64,000 nt of DNA from the NCBI GenBank assembly GCA_041667115.1, contig JBAYFO010000010.1, forward strand, positions 1-64,000. Direction: 5' to 3'. This document shows, in pieces, positions 7,830-17,125 of this stretch. A program made the position numbers and the translations under genes. The notes beneath the pieces were generated by a model. The model searched no databases, had not been told where the DNA came from, and was given only the letters and a program-made list of their open reading frames with translations. The stretch comes from UBA1563 sp041667115 (GTDB lineage Bacteria > Bacteroidota > Ignavibacteria > Ignavibacteriales > Ignavibacteriaceae). Each line of letters begins with the position of its first letter. The first letter of the stretch is position 1.

Positions 7830-10238
7830 CTAAAACCCCTGATTACTTGCGTCTCTTCCGTCATCAAGACTTCTGTCTCTTCTATCTTTATAATCATTAA
7901 TCATATAAGTAATTCCAAGAGAAATACTCCGGCTCCGGTAAGGGGTGTAAACGGTGTGGTAGAAAAAGTCGGTGCCAAAGGTTTGTCTATCGTAAACATT
8001 CGTATTTAAAAGATCAGAAACCGAAAGATTGATTTTCAATTTTTTATTCCACACCGACTTGCTTAAATAGACCGAAAGATCGGTCTGCCGGTTGCTTACA
8101 TATTTTTTGCTTTCGGTTTTGGGAGCAAATCTAAAATAGAAATTGGCATCAACTTCCCACCAGAGTTTCAGCCCTAAGTTGACATTCATCCATTTTCTGT
8201 AACCCCAATCGGAAAGATCTTCGGCAAGATATTGACCGATTTTTTTTGTGTACGTATATCCCAACTGAACATTAACCATATTAATAAAATCGGGAAGATG
8301 AAACGGCATCATCGGGCCGTTATAGTAGGGCAAAGTCAGCTCAACTCCGTACGTCTTGTTTGAAGAAAGATTTACCGGACTGCTGAACGTAACGCTGTCG
8401 TTCTTGTTAGCCATTACATTTTCAAATTGATCGGTTGTATAATTATAGTAAACGTTGAGGTATTGTGATAACCCGAGAGCATAGGAATTTATAAACGAAG
8501 GTTTGATGGCAGGATTTCCTTCCCGATAACTATTTGGACCATTATATTGTTTAAATGGATTGACGTAATACATTTGCGGATACCGTACACGTCGAAACAC
8601 GTTGAACGTTAGTTGAAACAAGTCATTGAATTTATAAGAAAGATTGAGGTTCGGAAAAAAGTTCAGGTAACTTCCGGAGAAGTTCTCTCCAGTTGTTTTT
8701 TGTTCCCCGTTCGTGTTCAGGTCCTCAACCCGAACACCGGTTTTTATGCCAATATTACCAAAATTATTAGAGTAGGTTACATATATCGCATGAATGTTTT
8801 CTTTGTAACTGAATAGATTGCTCAGGAGTAAACTATCACTCCAATTAAATGTTGTATAAGAAAAATCCATGCTGTTATAATTGTTCTCTCTAGTTCTCAA
8901 AGTTAAATTGTAGCCGGCTTCAAATTTGCCGAGTGTGGAAGGGACAACATATTCAACTTTACTAATAAACGTATTGGCTTTTTCATCGGTTGACGTGTTA
9001 TGAAGTTGTGGATAATAGGGATCATAGCTGTATGCAGTGTTCAGTTCCGAACTGGAAGGGTTTGCCATGTTCGTAAAGTAGGCATCAAAAGTAAGTTCAT
9101 GTCCTTTCGCATCAAATTTCTTTTTATAAAAACCATACAGCGAATAATTGTTCGAACGAAAAAGTGTAGCATTGTTGCTATTATAGCCATACTGTAAAAC
9201 CTGTAAATTATTTTCAGCATTGGTGCTACTTATTCCGTCAACACTATATTTAAATCTATTTACATTTCCATAAACAGTAAACGAATTATTGTCATCCACT
9301 GTGTAGTCAAAACCGAATTTGTAAAACTGCATATTCCCTTTAACATCATTTCTTCCATCCGAATTTAAGTAATATAAATTATCACTGTTGTAATTGTATT
9401 TCTCCGAGGAGGAATTATTGACAAAGCTCATCAACCCACCGGAGAAAGAACCGAACAAATTGAACTTTCCGCTTTTATAATTCAGATTTAAGCCGCCGAA
9501 TGTTCTGTTGTTTGTTGATGAGTTTAAATTGATAGAGCCGCTATAGCTATCCGGATTTCCCTTTTTAGAAATGATGTTAAGAATATACGCCCCTTCGTCG
9601 GCGCTTTCTTTAGCCGAAGGAGATAAAACAACTTCAACTTGATCTACCATGGAAGCAGGAAGTTGCGCAAGCATATCGTTTGACATTTCAAACGGATGTC
9701 CATCCATTTGTATTTTTACCGCCTGGCCGCGGACGGTAATTGCATTTGTTTGGGGATCAACATCTACAGACCCGGTGTTTTTTAAAGCGTCGGTTAACGT
9801 GCCGGATCCTCCGGGAACTTGATCCATATTTATTACCTGTTTATCAACATGAAATTCAATCATCGGTTTAACCGTGCTGACAACGGCTTCAGGCATTACT
9901 ATCATAGTGGAACGAAGCTTGATTATTCCTAAGCGGTAAGTTTTTTCTAACGGAATTGAATCGATAACAAATGTTTGGTATCCGAGCATCGAAAATTTTG
10001 CCCTTATGGTACTTTCAGCAATGTTGCTTGCGGTAAAATATCCTTTAGCGTCGCATGTTGTTTGCGCAAGGATTTTCCCATCGACCCGGGAAATGACCGT
10101 TACGTTAGCACCCGGTAGCGCGGTTCCTATTTCAGAATCTACTACACCGCCGGAGAGTTTGTATGTGTTTTTACTTTGTGAATAAATGAGACTCGAAAAC
10201 ATTAATAGAATAAAAATAAGTGAGGATCTCTTAGCCAT
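7830..10238 (-). CDS. TonB-dependent-receptor-like outer-membrane beta-barrel protein
   Basis: Product about 802 residues. ATG at 10238 is preferred over an upstream TTG because AAGGG is six bases before it. Domains in order: signal peptide (KRSSLIFILLMFSSLIYSQ), a carboxypeptidase-regulatory-like beta domain (about 30-105, GGVVDSEIGTALPGANVTV), a plug domain (VDPQTNAITVRGQAVKIQMDGHP, MVDQVEVVLSP) and a long barrel with alternating aromatic strands to the C-terminus. This matches the outer-membrane beta-barrel family of Bacteroidota. The ligand is unknown, and no SusD-like partner is adjacent. Confidence 0.85.
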   Translation of the reverse strand: MAKRSSLIFILLMFSSLIYSQSKNTYKLSGGVVDSEIGTALPGANVTVISRVDGKILAQTTCDAKGYFTASNIAESTIRAKFSMLGYQTFVIDSIPLEKTYRLGIIKLRSTMIVMPEAVVSTVKPMIEFHVDKQVINMDQVPGGSGTLTDALKNTGSVDVDPQTNAITVRGQAVKIQMDGHPFEMSNDMLAQLPASMVDQVEVVLSPSAKESADEGAYILNIISKKGNPDSYSGSINLNSSTNNRTFGGLNLNYKSGKFNLFGSFSGGLMSFVNNSSSEKYNYNSDNLYYLNSDGRNDVKGNMQFYKFGFDYTVDDNNSFTVYGNVNRFKYSVDGISSTNAENNLQVLQYGYNSNNATLFRSNNYSLYGFYKKKFDAKGHELTFDAYFTNMANPSSSELNTAYSYDPYYPQLHNTSTDEKANTFISKVEYVVPSTLGKFEAGYNLTLRTRENNYNSMDFSYTTFNWSDSLLLSNLFSYKENIHAIYVTYSNNFGNIGIKTGVRVEDLNTNGEQKTTGENFSGSYLNFFPNLNLSYKFNDLFQLTFNVFRRVRYPQMYYVNPFKQYNGPNSYREGNPAIKPSFINSYALGLSQYLNVYYNYTTDQFENVMANKNDSVTFSSPVNLSSNKTYGVELTLPYYNGPMMPFHLPDFINMVNVQLGYTYTKKIGQYLAEDLSDWGYRKWMNVNLGLKLWWEVDANFYFRFAPKTESKKYVSNRQTDLSVYLSKSVWNKKLKINLSVSDLLNTNVYDRQTFGTDFFYHTVYTPYRSRSISLGITYMINDYKDRRDRSLDDGRDASNQGF

Positions 10239-10345
10239 ACCATACCCTTGCAAAAAATAATTTTATTTTAAAAGTACCGATCAAATATAAATAATGACAA
10301 AATATTAATTGAGCCGTTCATCCTCTCTATTATCCATCCACTCAA

Positions 10346-10789
10346 TTAAAGGAATGGTTTGTCTTTCTTCATTATAAAATGAGGGAGCCCGACTTCTGTA
10401 AATTCATCGCCAACGGTTTCGTATTTCAATTTCTCATAAAACGGAACCGCCGTTTTTCTTGCGTGAAGCGTGATAAGAGAGAAGCCTTTTACCGAAACAA
10501 ACTTTTCCGAATAAAGAACAAGCATTTTACCAACACCTTTCCCTTGATAGTCTTCATCAACGGCAACCTGCCGCATTTTTATTTCTTTATTATCGATCGC
10601 CTTCATTAGTAGGCAGCCAACAAGTTTGTCTCCTTCAAAAGCGGCGAAATGAAATTCGTCTTTTTCTGAATTGAGCTGTTCCTGAGTGTACTTCAAGCCT
10701 AGCGGCTGGCGGAGAATTTTGTGGCGGAGTTCAATTTCTTTCTTGTGTTCTGTTCCACCGAATGCAATTTGCTTTATTTCAATGTTCAT
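10346..10789 (-). CDS. GNAT family N-acetyltransferase
   Basis: A single-domain 147-residue GNAT enzyme that would transfer acetyl from acetyl-CoA to an unknown amine. The acetyl-CoA loop is MRQVAVDEDYQGKGVGKMLV (motif A, Q-x-x-G-x-G), and the C-terminal part is ARKTAVPFYEKLKYETVGDEF with the typical bulge and strand. It is transcribed divergently from the phzF-like gene, with a 67-base shared AT-rich spacer. Confidence 0.85.
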   Translation of the reverse strand: MNIEIKQIAFGGTEHKKEIELRHKILRQPLGLKYTQEQLNSEKDEFHFAAFEGDKLVGCLLMKAIDNKEIKMRQVAVDEDYQGKGVGKMLVLYSEKFVSVKGFSLITLHARKTAVPFYEKLKYETVGDEFTEVGLPHFIMKKDKPFL

Positions 10790-10856
10790 AATTGTAAAAG
10801 TGAATATCTAAAATATTTTGTAGTTTAATTTAGTCAATCACAAAGAGTATTTAAAA

Positions 10857-11636
10857 ATGAAATTACCGATTTATCAAGTTGATGCTTTTACCTCAAAATT
10901 ATTTGGCGGAAACCCTGCGGCTGTTTGTCCGCTTGAATCCTGGCTGGAAGAGAGCGTTATGCAATTCATCGCCGCGGAGAATAATCTTGCCGAAACAGCG
11001 TTCTTCGTTAAGAAAGAAAATTATTACGAGCTCCGCTGGTTTACTCCCGAAGCAGAAGTTGATCTTTGCGGACATGCAACACTCGCTTCCGCTTTTGTAA
11101 TTTTTAATGTTTTAAAAAGTGAACGTGAAAAAATCACTTTTCAAACGCAAAGTGGAAAACTTGAAGTAACAAAAAAGAATGAATTGCTGATAATGAATTT
11201 TCCTTCTCGTAAACCGGTTGAAACAGAAATTCCCGATGGCTTAATTGAAGCTCTTGGTAAAAAGCCAAAAGAGGTTTTGCAATCACGCGATCTTCTTTTA
11301 GTTTATGAAACGGAAGAAGAGATCCTTTCGCTTCAACCCGATTTTACACTGCTAAAAAAAATAGATTGCTTCGGCTATATCGTAACTGCAAAAGGAGATG
11401 AAGTTGATTTTGTCTCCCGCTTCTTTGCGCCGAAAGAAGGAATTAACGAAGACCCGGTGACGGGTTCTTCGCACAGCACCCTCATTCCGTTTTGGGCTGA
11501 ACGACTTGGAAAAAATGAATTACTCGCGGGTCAAATTTCTAAACGCGGCGGGGAATTGTTTTGCAAACTTCTTGGCGACCGTGTGGAAATTGCGGGTAAT
11601 GCGGTTTTGTATTTAACAGGAACAATAGATATTTAA
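10857..11636 (+). CDS. PhzF family isomerase
   Basis: This 259-residue protein fits the PhzF/DapF-like fold, in which two similar halves surround a catalytic Glu. The N-terminus is typical: PIYQVDAFTSKLFGGNPAAVCPL, then ENNLAETAFF, where the Glu of the LAET motif is the probable base, and LCGHATLASAFV. The second half has RFFAPKEGINEDPVTGSSHSTLIPFWAERLGK. The family isomerises small metabolites; the substrate here is unknown. It is monocistronic. Confidence 0.88.
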   Translation: MKLPIYQVDAFTSKLFGGNPAAVCPLESWLEESVMQFIAAENNLAETAFFVKKENYYELRWFTPEAEVDLCGHATLASAFVIFNVLKSEREKITFQTQSGKLEVTKKNELLIMNFPSRKPVETEIPDGLIEALGKKPKEVLQSRDLLLVYETEEEILSLQPDFTLLKKIDCFGYIVTAKGDEVDFVSRFFAPKEGINEDPVTGSSHSTLIPFWAERLGKNELLAGQISKRGGELFCKLLGDRVEIAGNAVLYLTGTIDI

Positions 11637-11684
11637 TTGAGGCAGGCTTGGTAAGTTTTATTACACAAAAAAATATACTTAGTG

Positions 11685-11765
11685 TTTCTTTGTGCCCTTA
11701 GTGTCTTAGTGGTGAAAAACTCTTTACCACTAAGTCACTTAGAACACTTAGTTTCACTAAGAAAA
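11685..11765. terminator. inverted repeat between convergent genes, likely bidirectional terminator
   Basis: CTTAGTGGT and ACCACTAAG form a perfect inner stem around a GAAAAACTCTTT loop. They are flanked by further imperfect arms of the same ACTTAGTG type. The element lies between the convergent ends of the phzF-like gene and the small leftward gene. No strong T-run follows, so the terminator role is inferred from position. Confidence 0.5.
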
Positions 11766-11773
11766 AAATAGGA

Positions 11774-11983
11774 TTAATAATAGATATTCGTAATCTCAAT
11801 TAACTCTGCTTCAGGGTCTTTTTCTTTCAGGAAATTCACAAAATCAAAATTATAGTATTCCTGATGCGTTTGCTCAAAATCTTTTACCAAAGCTTCAATA
11901 GCAACGTGATCGAACGAACATTTGAAATAATTTTTTTCTTCCTTGTCGTCATAAGCCCGGTAATAATAAATTTTCTTATTCAT
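11774..11983 (-). CDS. small hypothetical protein
   Basis: This 69-residue protein is not recognised. It is rich in Tyr, Phe and acidic residues (starts MNKKIYYYRAYDDKEEKNYFKC, ends ELIEITNIYY). A good GGGAGA ribosome site precedes the ATG, supporting a real gene. It lies just downstream of the acyl-CoA dehydrogenase end, separated by 24 bases but transcribed in the same direction, so it may be the last gene of the etf operon. Confidence 0.6.
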   Translation of the reverse strand: MNKKIYYYRAYDDKEEKNYFKCSFDHVAIEALVKDFEQTHQEYYNFDFVNFLKEKDPEAELIEITNIYY

Positions 11984-12007
11984 AATATCTCCCGTGTAAA
12001 TATGTTG

Positions 12008-13729
12008 TTAAACTAAGATTTTATCTGCATGTAAAAGATCGGAGAACAACTCATTCTTAATTGAAGCCGCATTTTTTCTGGCGTTTGCAAGCGAGTTGAT
12101 AATATAACGGTTAGCAATAAAGATTTTTTTCGATTCAATCTCTGCTTCATTCAAAACCAAATAGCCGATGTACAAATAAGAATAAAGTTCTACTAAATCC
12201 TTTGCTGCAACATCCTGGAAGCTGGTATCTTTTTTATCAAGAACGTATTTGAGGCAATCAAGATAAATTTCGCGGATTTCTTTTAAATGGTTTGCAAGTC
12301 TTGTCAAACCGCCCTTGTATTCGCGTTGCTCTTTTTCTTCAAAATATTCTTTCATCACATCGTTGATAACACCCCCGGCAGCCGCAACTATCTGCATCTG
12401 CGAAGTTCCTTCGTAGATGTTTGTAATGCGTGCGTCGCGTGCAAGGCGTTCAACTTTGAATTCTTTCATGTATCCGGTTCCACCGTGTATTTGCAATGCG
12501 TCGTAGGTAATTTTATTTGCCGATTCCGTTAACGTGTACTTGCTTATCGGTGTTAAAAAGTTTGCAATCTTTGTTGCTTGTTTCAAGCGATTGTTTTCTT
12601 CGACGAAAGATTTCCCTTCGGTTTTTAATTTTTCAACTTGCTCTTCGAGTTTCTCTTTTGTATCGACCGATTTTGCCGCGCTGTAAAAAAGTGAACGGTT
12701 ACTTTCAAGCAGCACTCTCATTTCAATTAACATGTTGGTAATAACCGGGATGTTGTAAATCGCTTTACCGAACTGTTCACGTTCGCGTGCATATTTTACA
12801 GCTTCTTCATAAGCGGCTTGCGAAATACCGAGCGCTTGTGCCGAAACTCCCATACGTGCGCGGAACATTAAATCAAGGACATATTTTATTAAGCCGAATT
12901 TTCTTTGTCCCACAAGCTGCGCCGGAGTATCGTTAAATTGTAATTCGCATGTCGGTGAACCGTGAATGCCAAGCTTATGCTCAATTCTTCTAATCACAAC
13001 AGTTTTATCGGTACGGCAAACAAACATACTTAAACCGCGACCGTCTTTAGTTCCGGCTTCCGAACGGGCGAGCACTAAATGAACTTCGCCGTTTCCGTTG
13101 GTGATAAATCTTTTTACCCCGCGTAAAAACCATTCTCCTTTTTCATTTTGATAAGCTTGCAGTTTTACCGCTTGCAGATCCGAACCGGCATCGGGCTCGG
13201 TGAGCGCCATCGCGCCTGTATTTTCACCGGTGCAAAACTTAGGAATAAATTCCCGGCGCTGGTCTTCATTTCCGAATTTTTTAATAGTATCGGCGATATC
13301 TTGTAAGCCGAAAACATTCATCAACGAAGCGTCGGCGCGTGCAAGTATTTCTACCGCCATCATATAAATAGAGAAAGGAAAATTCAATCCGCCGTATTTG
13401 CGCGGAAGGATCATCCCCATCAGATCAGCTTGTCCAAGTTGCTTAAGAGTATCTTGAGTACCCTTTGCGTAAGTAACTTTTCCTTCCGAAAAAGTTGCTC
13501 CCTCGGTATCAACATCGGCGGCTCTGTCCGCAATAAAGTTTCCGGCTAAATCACCGGTTACTTCTAAAACTTTTTTGTAATTCTCAATGGCGTCTTCATA
13601 ATTCACCGGAGCATAATTATATGTTTTTGCTTCTTCATAATTATCTTCGGTTATGCGAACAACTTCTTTTAACTCAAGTTGATTAAAATGAAATTGCAGA
13701 TCGCTGTTATCTAAAAAGAAATTTGGCAT
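12008..13729 (-). CDS. acyl-CoA dehydrogenase
   Basis: This FAD enzyme of beta-oxidation introduces the trans-2 double bond and passes electrons to ETF. It has 573 residues, longer than the usual ~380 and like the VLCAD/ACAD9 class with a C-terminal helical extension. Motifs include AMALTEPDAGSDLQAVKL, RFITNGNGEVHLVLARS, YAREREQFGKAI, QIHGGTGYMKEFKVERLARDARI and IYEGTSQMQ, where the Glu is the likely catalytic base. It lies seven bases after etfA, and electron transfer to the EtfAB pair is the obvious role. Confidence 0.92.
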   Translation of the reverse strand: MPNFFLDNSDLQFHFNQLELKEVVRITEDNYEEAKTYNYAPVNYEDAIENYKKVLEVTGDLAGNFIADRAADVDTEGATFSEGKVTYAKGTQDTLKQLGQADLMGMILPRKYGGLNFPFSIYMMAVEILARADASLMNVFGLQDIADTIKKFGNEDQRREFIPKFCTGENTGAMALTEPDAGSDLQAVKLQAYQNEKGEWFLRGVKRFITNGNGEVHLVLARSEAGTKDGRGLSMFVCRTDKTVVIRRIEHKLGIHGSPTCELQFNDTPAQLVGQRKFGLIKYVLDLMFRARMGVSAQALGISQAAYEEAVKYAREREQFGKAIYNIPVITNMLIEMRVLLESNRSLFYSAAKSVDTKEKLEEQVEKLKTEGKSFVEENNRLKQATKIANFLTPISKYTLTESANKITYDALQIHGGTGYMKEFKVERLARDARITNIYEGTSQMQIVAAAGGVINDVMKEYFEEKEQREYKGGLTRLANHLKEIREIYLDCLKYVLDKKDTSFQDVAAKDLVELYSYLYIGYLVLNEAEIESKKIFIANRYIINSLANARKNAASIKNELFSDLLHADKILV

Positions 13730-13736
13730 AGTTCCT

Positions 13737-14756
13737 CTATTTCAATTTATGTTTATAGGCATCAATAAATTTTGGAATAATATCGGCGGCATCACCGACA
13801 ATTCCATAATGCGCAATTTGGAAAATAGGTGCGTCGGGATCAGTGTTGATAGCAATAATTTTATTTGCTTCCTGCATTCCGGCACGGTGTTGAATTGCGC
13901 CGGAAATTCCGACTGCAATATAAAGTTTTGGGCGAACGGTAATCCCTGTTTGTCCCACCTGTCTTTCGTGCGGAACGAAGCCTGCATCAACAGCGGCACG
14001 GCTTCCGGCAACTTCTCCACCGAGAACGTGTGCAAGTTCGTGGATCAGTTTAAAATTTTCTTTTGTGCCGAGACCGTATCCGCCGGCAACAATTACCGGC
14101 GCACCTTTTAAGTTTACTTTGTTTTCCTGATGGAATTGTTCGATAATCTCAACCAATGCATCGGTTGGATCGGGAAGAAAAGGAATTTCTGTAATTTTTG
14201 TTTTGTTCGGTTTTTCAAGCGGAGATAATTCCATTACCCCTTCGCGAACCGTCGCCATCTGCACGGGATTATCGGGAGTAATAATCGTTGCAATAATATT
14301 GCCGCCAAAAGCGGGACGAATCTGGAGTAAAATATCTTTACATTCTTTTCCAAGATAAGTGATTGTATCGATCCGTAACTCGGTGCAATCGGCAGTCAAT
14401 CCGCTTTTTGTGTTGGAAGCAACACGAGGAGCCAAATCTCTTCCGATAACTGTTGCACCGAACAGTACAATGCGTGGAGAAAATTTTATAATGAGATCAT
14501 TTAATATTCTGCTGTAAGGAAGCGTTCGGTAGTTTTTTAATTCTTTGTGTTGAATTAACAAAACTTCGTTCGCGCCGTATTTAAAAGTTTCGGCGGCAAT
14601 AGATTTTACATCTTCACCAATAACTACAGCTTTCAACGGTCCTTGCAGTTGCTCTGCTAATTTTCTTCCTTTACAAAGAAGTTCTAAACTAACATCCGCA
14701 GCTTTTCCGTTTCGTTGTTCAATAAAAACCCAAACTTCATTTGAGAGATTTTGCAT
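13737..14756 (-). CDS. etfA: electron transfer flavoprotein subunit alpha
   Basis: The 339-residue alpha subunit of ETF holds FAD and accepts electrons from acyl-CoA dehydrogenases. The C-terminal FAD domain is clear: PVIVAGGYGLGTKENFKLI, GGEVAGSRAAVDAGFVPHERQVGQTGITVRPKLYIAVGISGAIQHRAGM and IIAINTDPDAPIFQIAHYGIVGDA. It is followed directly by the acyl-CoA dehydrogenase. Its partner etfB is 1.1 kb upstream rather than adjacent, because two unrelated genes lie between them. Confidence 0.93.
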   Translation of the reverse strand: MQNLSNEVWVFIEQRNGKAADVSLELLCKGRKLAEQLQGPLKAVVIGEDVKSIAAETFKYGANEVLLIQHKELKNYRTLPYSRILNDLIIKFSPRIVLFGATVIGRDLAPRVASNTKSGLTADCTELRIDTITYLGKECKDILLQIRPAFGGNIIATIITPDNPVQMATVREGVMELSPLEKPNKTKITEIPFLPDPTDALVEIIEQFHQENKVNLKGAPVIVAGGYGLGTKENFKLIHELAHVLGGEVAGSRAAVDAGFVPHERQVGQTGITVRPKLYIAVGISGAIQHRAGMQEANKIIAINTDPDAPIFQIAHYGIVGDAADIIPKFIDAYKHKLK

Positions 14757-14886
14757 AATTTTTTTTCTGTTTGTTTTTAGTCTGAATTATCTTCTTGCTA
14801 TGGACTTTCTATCACGTTTCGAGCTGATTAACTCAACGGTTTTGTAAATTAATATTGATAGTAGAAAACATCGTTCGTTAATATAC

Positions 14887-15351
14887 TTACCCTTTTAATT
14901 CTTTATTAAGTCTTTTCATATCTGCAACAACAGTTGGGATGCTAATTGCAATGGTGAAAGACCCACCATGACCAATATTGTTCCTTTGATCATAATATTG
15001 CTTAATCAAGTTGTAGTCGAATTGACCTTTCGGAGTAAGCAAAGCAACTCTATTCATAAAATGTAATGAGTCATTTGATTTTTGTTTATTAATAATATCC
15101 CATGCTCTATTTATTTTCCAATCCACCAGGTTAGTCGCTTTACTCTTAATAAGGCTATCAGAAATATCTCTTACTCTACCCTCAAATCGTGTAAACATAA
15201 AAAGGAAATAGGCTTGGTCATTTAGTTGTCTTTTCCTTGAATATTCTGCTTCTTTTTTATGATGGCCTCTTAAACGAGCTTGAACTTCTATGCTTGCATA
15301 TTTATTATCAATCTCATTATAAATTGTTCCGAGTTCGTCAAAAATATTCAT
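14887..15351 (-). CDS. HEPN-domain protein, putative RNase toxin or defence component
   Basis: The 154-residue protein is all-helical in appearance. It contains RNNIGH at residues 123-128, which fits the R-x4-H motif of HEPN RNases (YYDQRNNIGHGG). HEPN proteins often act as toxins or as effectors of antiviral systems, cutting RNA. It starts six bases after the stop of the 142-residue partner gene. Both sit inside an etf operon, as expected for an inserted accessory module. The family assignment rests on one motif and the helical pattern. Confidence 0.55.
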   Translation of the reverse strand: MNIFDELGTIYNEIDNKYASIEVQARLRGHHKKEAEYSRKRQLNDQAYFLFMFTRFEGRVRDISDSLIKSKATNLVDWKINRAWDIINKQKSNDSLHFMNRVALLTPKGQFDYNLIKQYYDQRNNIGHGGSFTIAISIPTVVADMKRLNKELKG

Positions 15352-15357
15352 AGGTGA

Positions 15358-15786
15358 TTATTTTTTTAGCAGTTGAAAAAATGATTGTTTAGTAAATTCA
15401 ACTCCATTTTTTTTATCGCCATTAAATAATTGCCAATGCGGGGACTCAAACTGCTCTGCAAAATCTACAAGCATATAATTGCCTTTGGTCGATAATAGAT
15501 CAATTCTTCCATTAGCTCCGACTATCCAGAGCCCTTTTGGCTTTAGTGTTAATACTATTTTATTGTCTTTGTAGATGTCAGCAGTTTCTATGTCCGTTGC
15601 ACGGACACTGAATTCAGACATTAATTCCTCATACATTTTTAATTTTGAACCGCGCTTAATGTAATAATCACTACTCTTTAACCACAATTCTATTGTTGAA
15701 TAAAGGTCTGAAACACGTTTTTTCCAATCATCAACTCTTTTGACTACGTGTTGTTTGTCAATTTTAATTGTTTTTTGCATCGTCAT
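15358..15786 (-). CDS. hypothetical partner of HEPN protein
   Basis: This 142-residue protein is not recognised. It has a basic N-terminal helical part (KTIKIDKQHVVKRVDDWKKRVSDLYSTIELWL) followed by a strand-rich part (IVLTLKPKGLWIVGANGRIDLLSTKGNYMLVDF). It is the first gene of the two-gene insert between etfB and etfA, so it is a candidate antitoxin, substrate-recognition or immunity partner of the HEPN protein. That role is inferred only from position. Confidence 0.55.
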   Translation of the reverse strand: MTMQKTIKIDKQHVVKRVDDWKKRVSDLYSTIELWLKSSDYYIKRGSKLKMYEELMSEFSVRATDIETADIYKDNKIVLTLKPKGLWIVGANGRIDLLSTKGNYMLVDFAEQFESPHWQLFNGDKKNGVEFTKQSFFQLLKK

Positions 15787-15862
15787 AAATTTTCTCTACC
15801 ATTAATCAATAAATCATTTTATCAAATATAAATACTTTCAATGTGACATTATTCCCATTTTT

Positions 15863-16750
15863 TTATCCAAGAATATGATCTTCCAAAAGTTTGTCGATCA
15901 ATATTCCGATGCCGTCTTTTGTTGGTTCTACTCTTGTTTGATTTCCACCTGCAAGGACAACCGATTCAACTTTATGTACTTTCGTCGGTGAACCTTTAAC
16001 GCCACAGCGGTCAACATCAAGTTGAAGATCGTCCATTGTTAATGTAGAGATAAATAAATTTCTCTCTTTGTATTCGTGGATCAGCGTATCGGTGTAGAGA
16101 AGAGAATTTCCTTCAGTTAATTTTTCAAGATCAGTTAAAGACTTAGCCCCTTTATACGCCATAACCTTTTTTGCGCTAAACGGACGTGTTTCGGCGGCTT
16201 CTTTAATAACAGTTACCAGCACGGGTAAAGTCGCTTGAACAATTTCATGTCCGCCGTCAATTTTTCTTTTAATAGTAACTTTGTCCTTTTTAATATCAAT
16301 GATCTGTTCTGCGTAGGTAACTTGCGGAATGTTAAGTTTGTCGGCTGTTTGAGGACCGACCTGAGCCGTGTCGCCGTCAATAGCCTGTCTTCCACCGAAA
16401 ATGAAATGGTAATTGCCGATCTTGTTTATCGCTTCGCTTAAAACGTAGGAAGTAGCCAGCGTATCTGCGCCGGCAAATTTTCTATCGCTTATAAGAAAGA
16501 CTTCATCGGCTCCCATATACAAACATTCGCGTAAAATATCGGAAGCTCGCGGAGGTCCCATGGTGATAGCGGTAACCTTGCCACCATATTTTTCTTTAAC
16601 TTGAAGCGCCAACTCAAGCGCGACTTTATCTTCGTGATTAAATATCGCCGGCAGTTTTGAGCGGTTGACTGTTCCGTCTTCCTTCATTACCTTGCCCGAA
16701 ATATTTGCGGTATCCGGCACTTGCTTAACTAATACAATTGAATTATACAT
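15863..16750 (-). CDS. etfB: electron transfer flavoprotein subunit beta
   Basis: The 295-residue beta subunit of ETF binds AMP and pairs with EtfA. Motifs: VLVKQVPDT at the start, NHEDKVALELALQVKEKYGGKVTAITMGP, ADTLATSYVLSEAI, IFGGRQAIDGDTAQVGPQTADKL and CGVKGSPTKV near the end. AGGGAA lies before the ATG. It is separated from etfA by a HEPN-type gene pair. Co-transcription through the insert is possible, because all genes run leftward and no terminator hairpin was seen. Confidence 0.93.
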   Translation of the reverse strand: MYNSIVLVKQVPDTANISGKVMKEDGTVNRSKLPAIFNHEDKVALELALQVKEKYGGKVTAITMGPPRASDILRECLYMGADEVFLISDRKFAGADTLATSYVLSEAINKIGNYHFIFGGRQAIDGDTAQVGPQTADKLNIPQVTYAEQIIDIKKDKVTIKRKIDGGHEIVQATLPVLVTVIKEAAETRPFSAKKVMAYKGAKSLTDLEKLTEGNSLLYTDTLIHEYKERNLFISTLTMDDLQLDVDRCGVKGSPTKVHKVESVVLAGGNQTRVEPTKDGIGILIDKLLEDHILG

Positions 16751-17125
16751 GCGTTCCCTGAATTATTTGCAAAACAAAAATAAAAAGATTTGGGGAAATA
16801 CAGGGCAGATAGAGAAAAATATTTCTCAGCGCTACTTGAAATTTTTTTCAGAACGCTTAACTTCTGCTTGTTTTTGGGGGGTCGTCCTCCCTCTCGTGGA
16901 TCAATTATCATTGATAAAAACTGCAAACTGTTAGATCATGAACTTGTATTCTATGAATTAAGAATGAACCAAGGCTGAAATCTCCGCTATTCAAAAAAAA
17001 GATAATTGATGAGACACATAAAATAATATTGCGCTTTGTAAAACAATTCTATTTTATCAAAAAAATCGGAGTGTAAGCTTCCGGATACGATCAAACGTTA
17101 CAAACTATATTCGGTTTAACCGCTG
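16751..17125. other. 375-base gap upstream of etfB
   Basis: No gene is supported. A small ATCAAT-TATC-ATTGAT stem lies near 16900-16915. The gap must hold the etfB promoter and the end of the sigma-54 activator transcript, but no promoter or terminator could be named with confidence. Confidence 0.4.
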
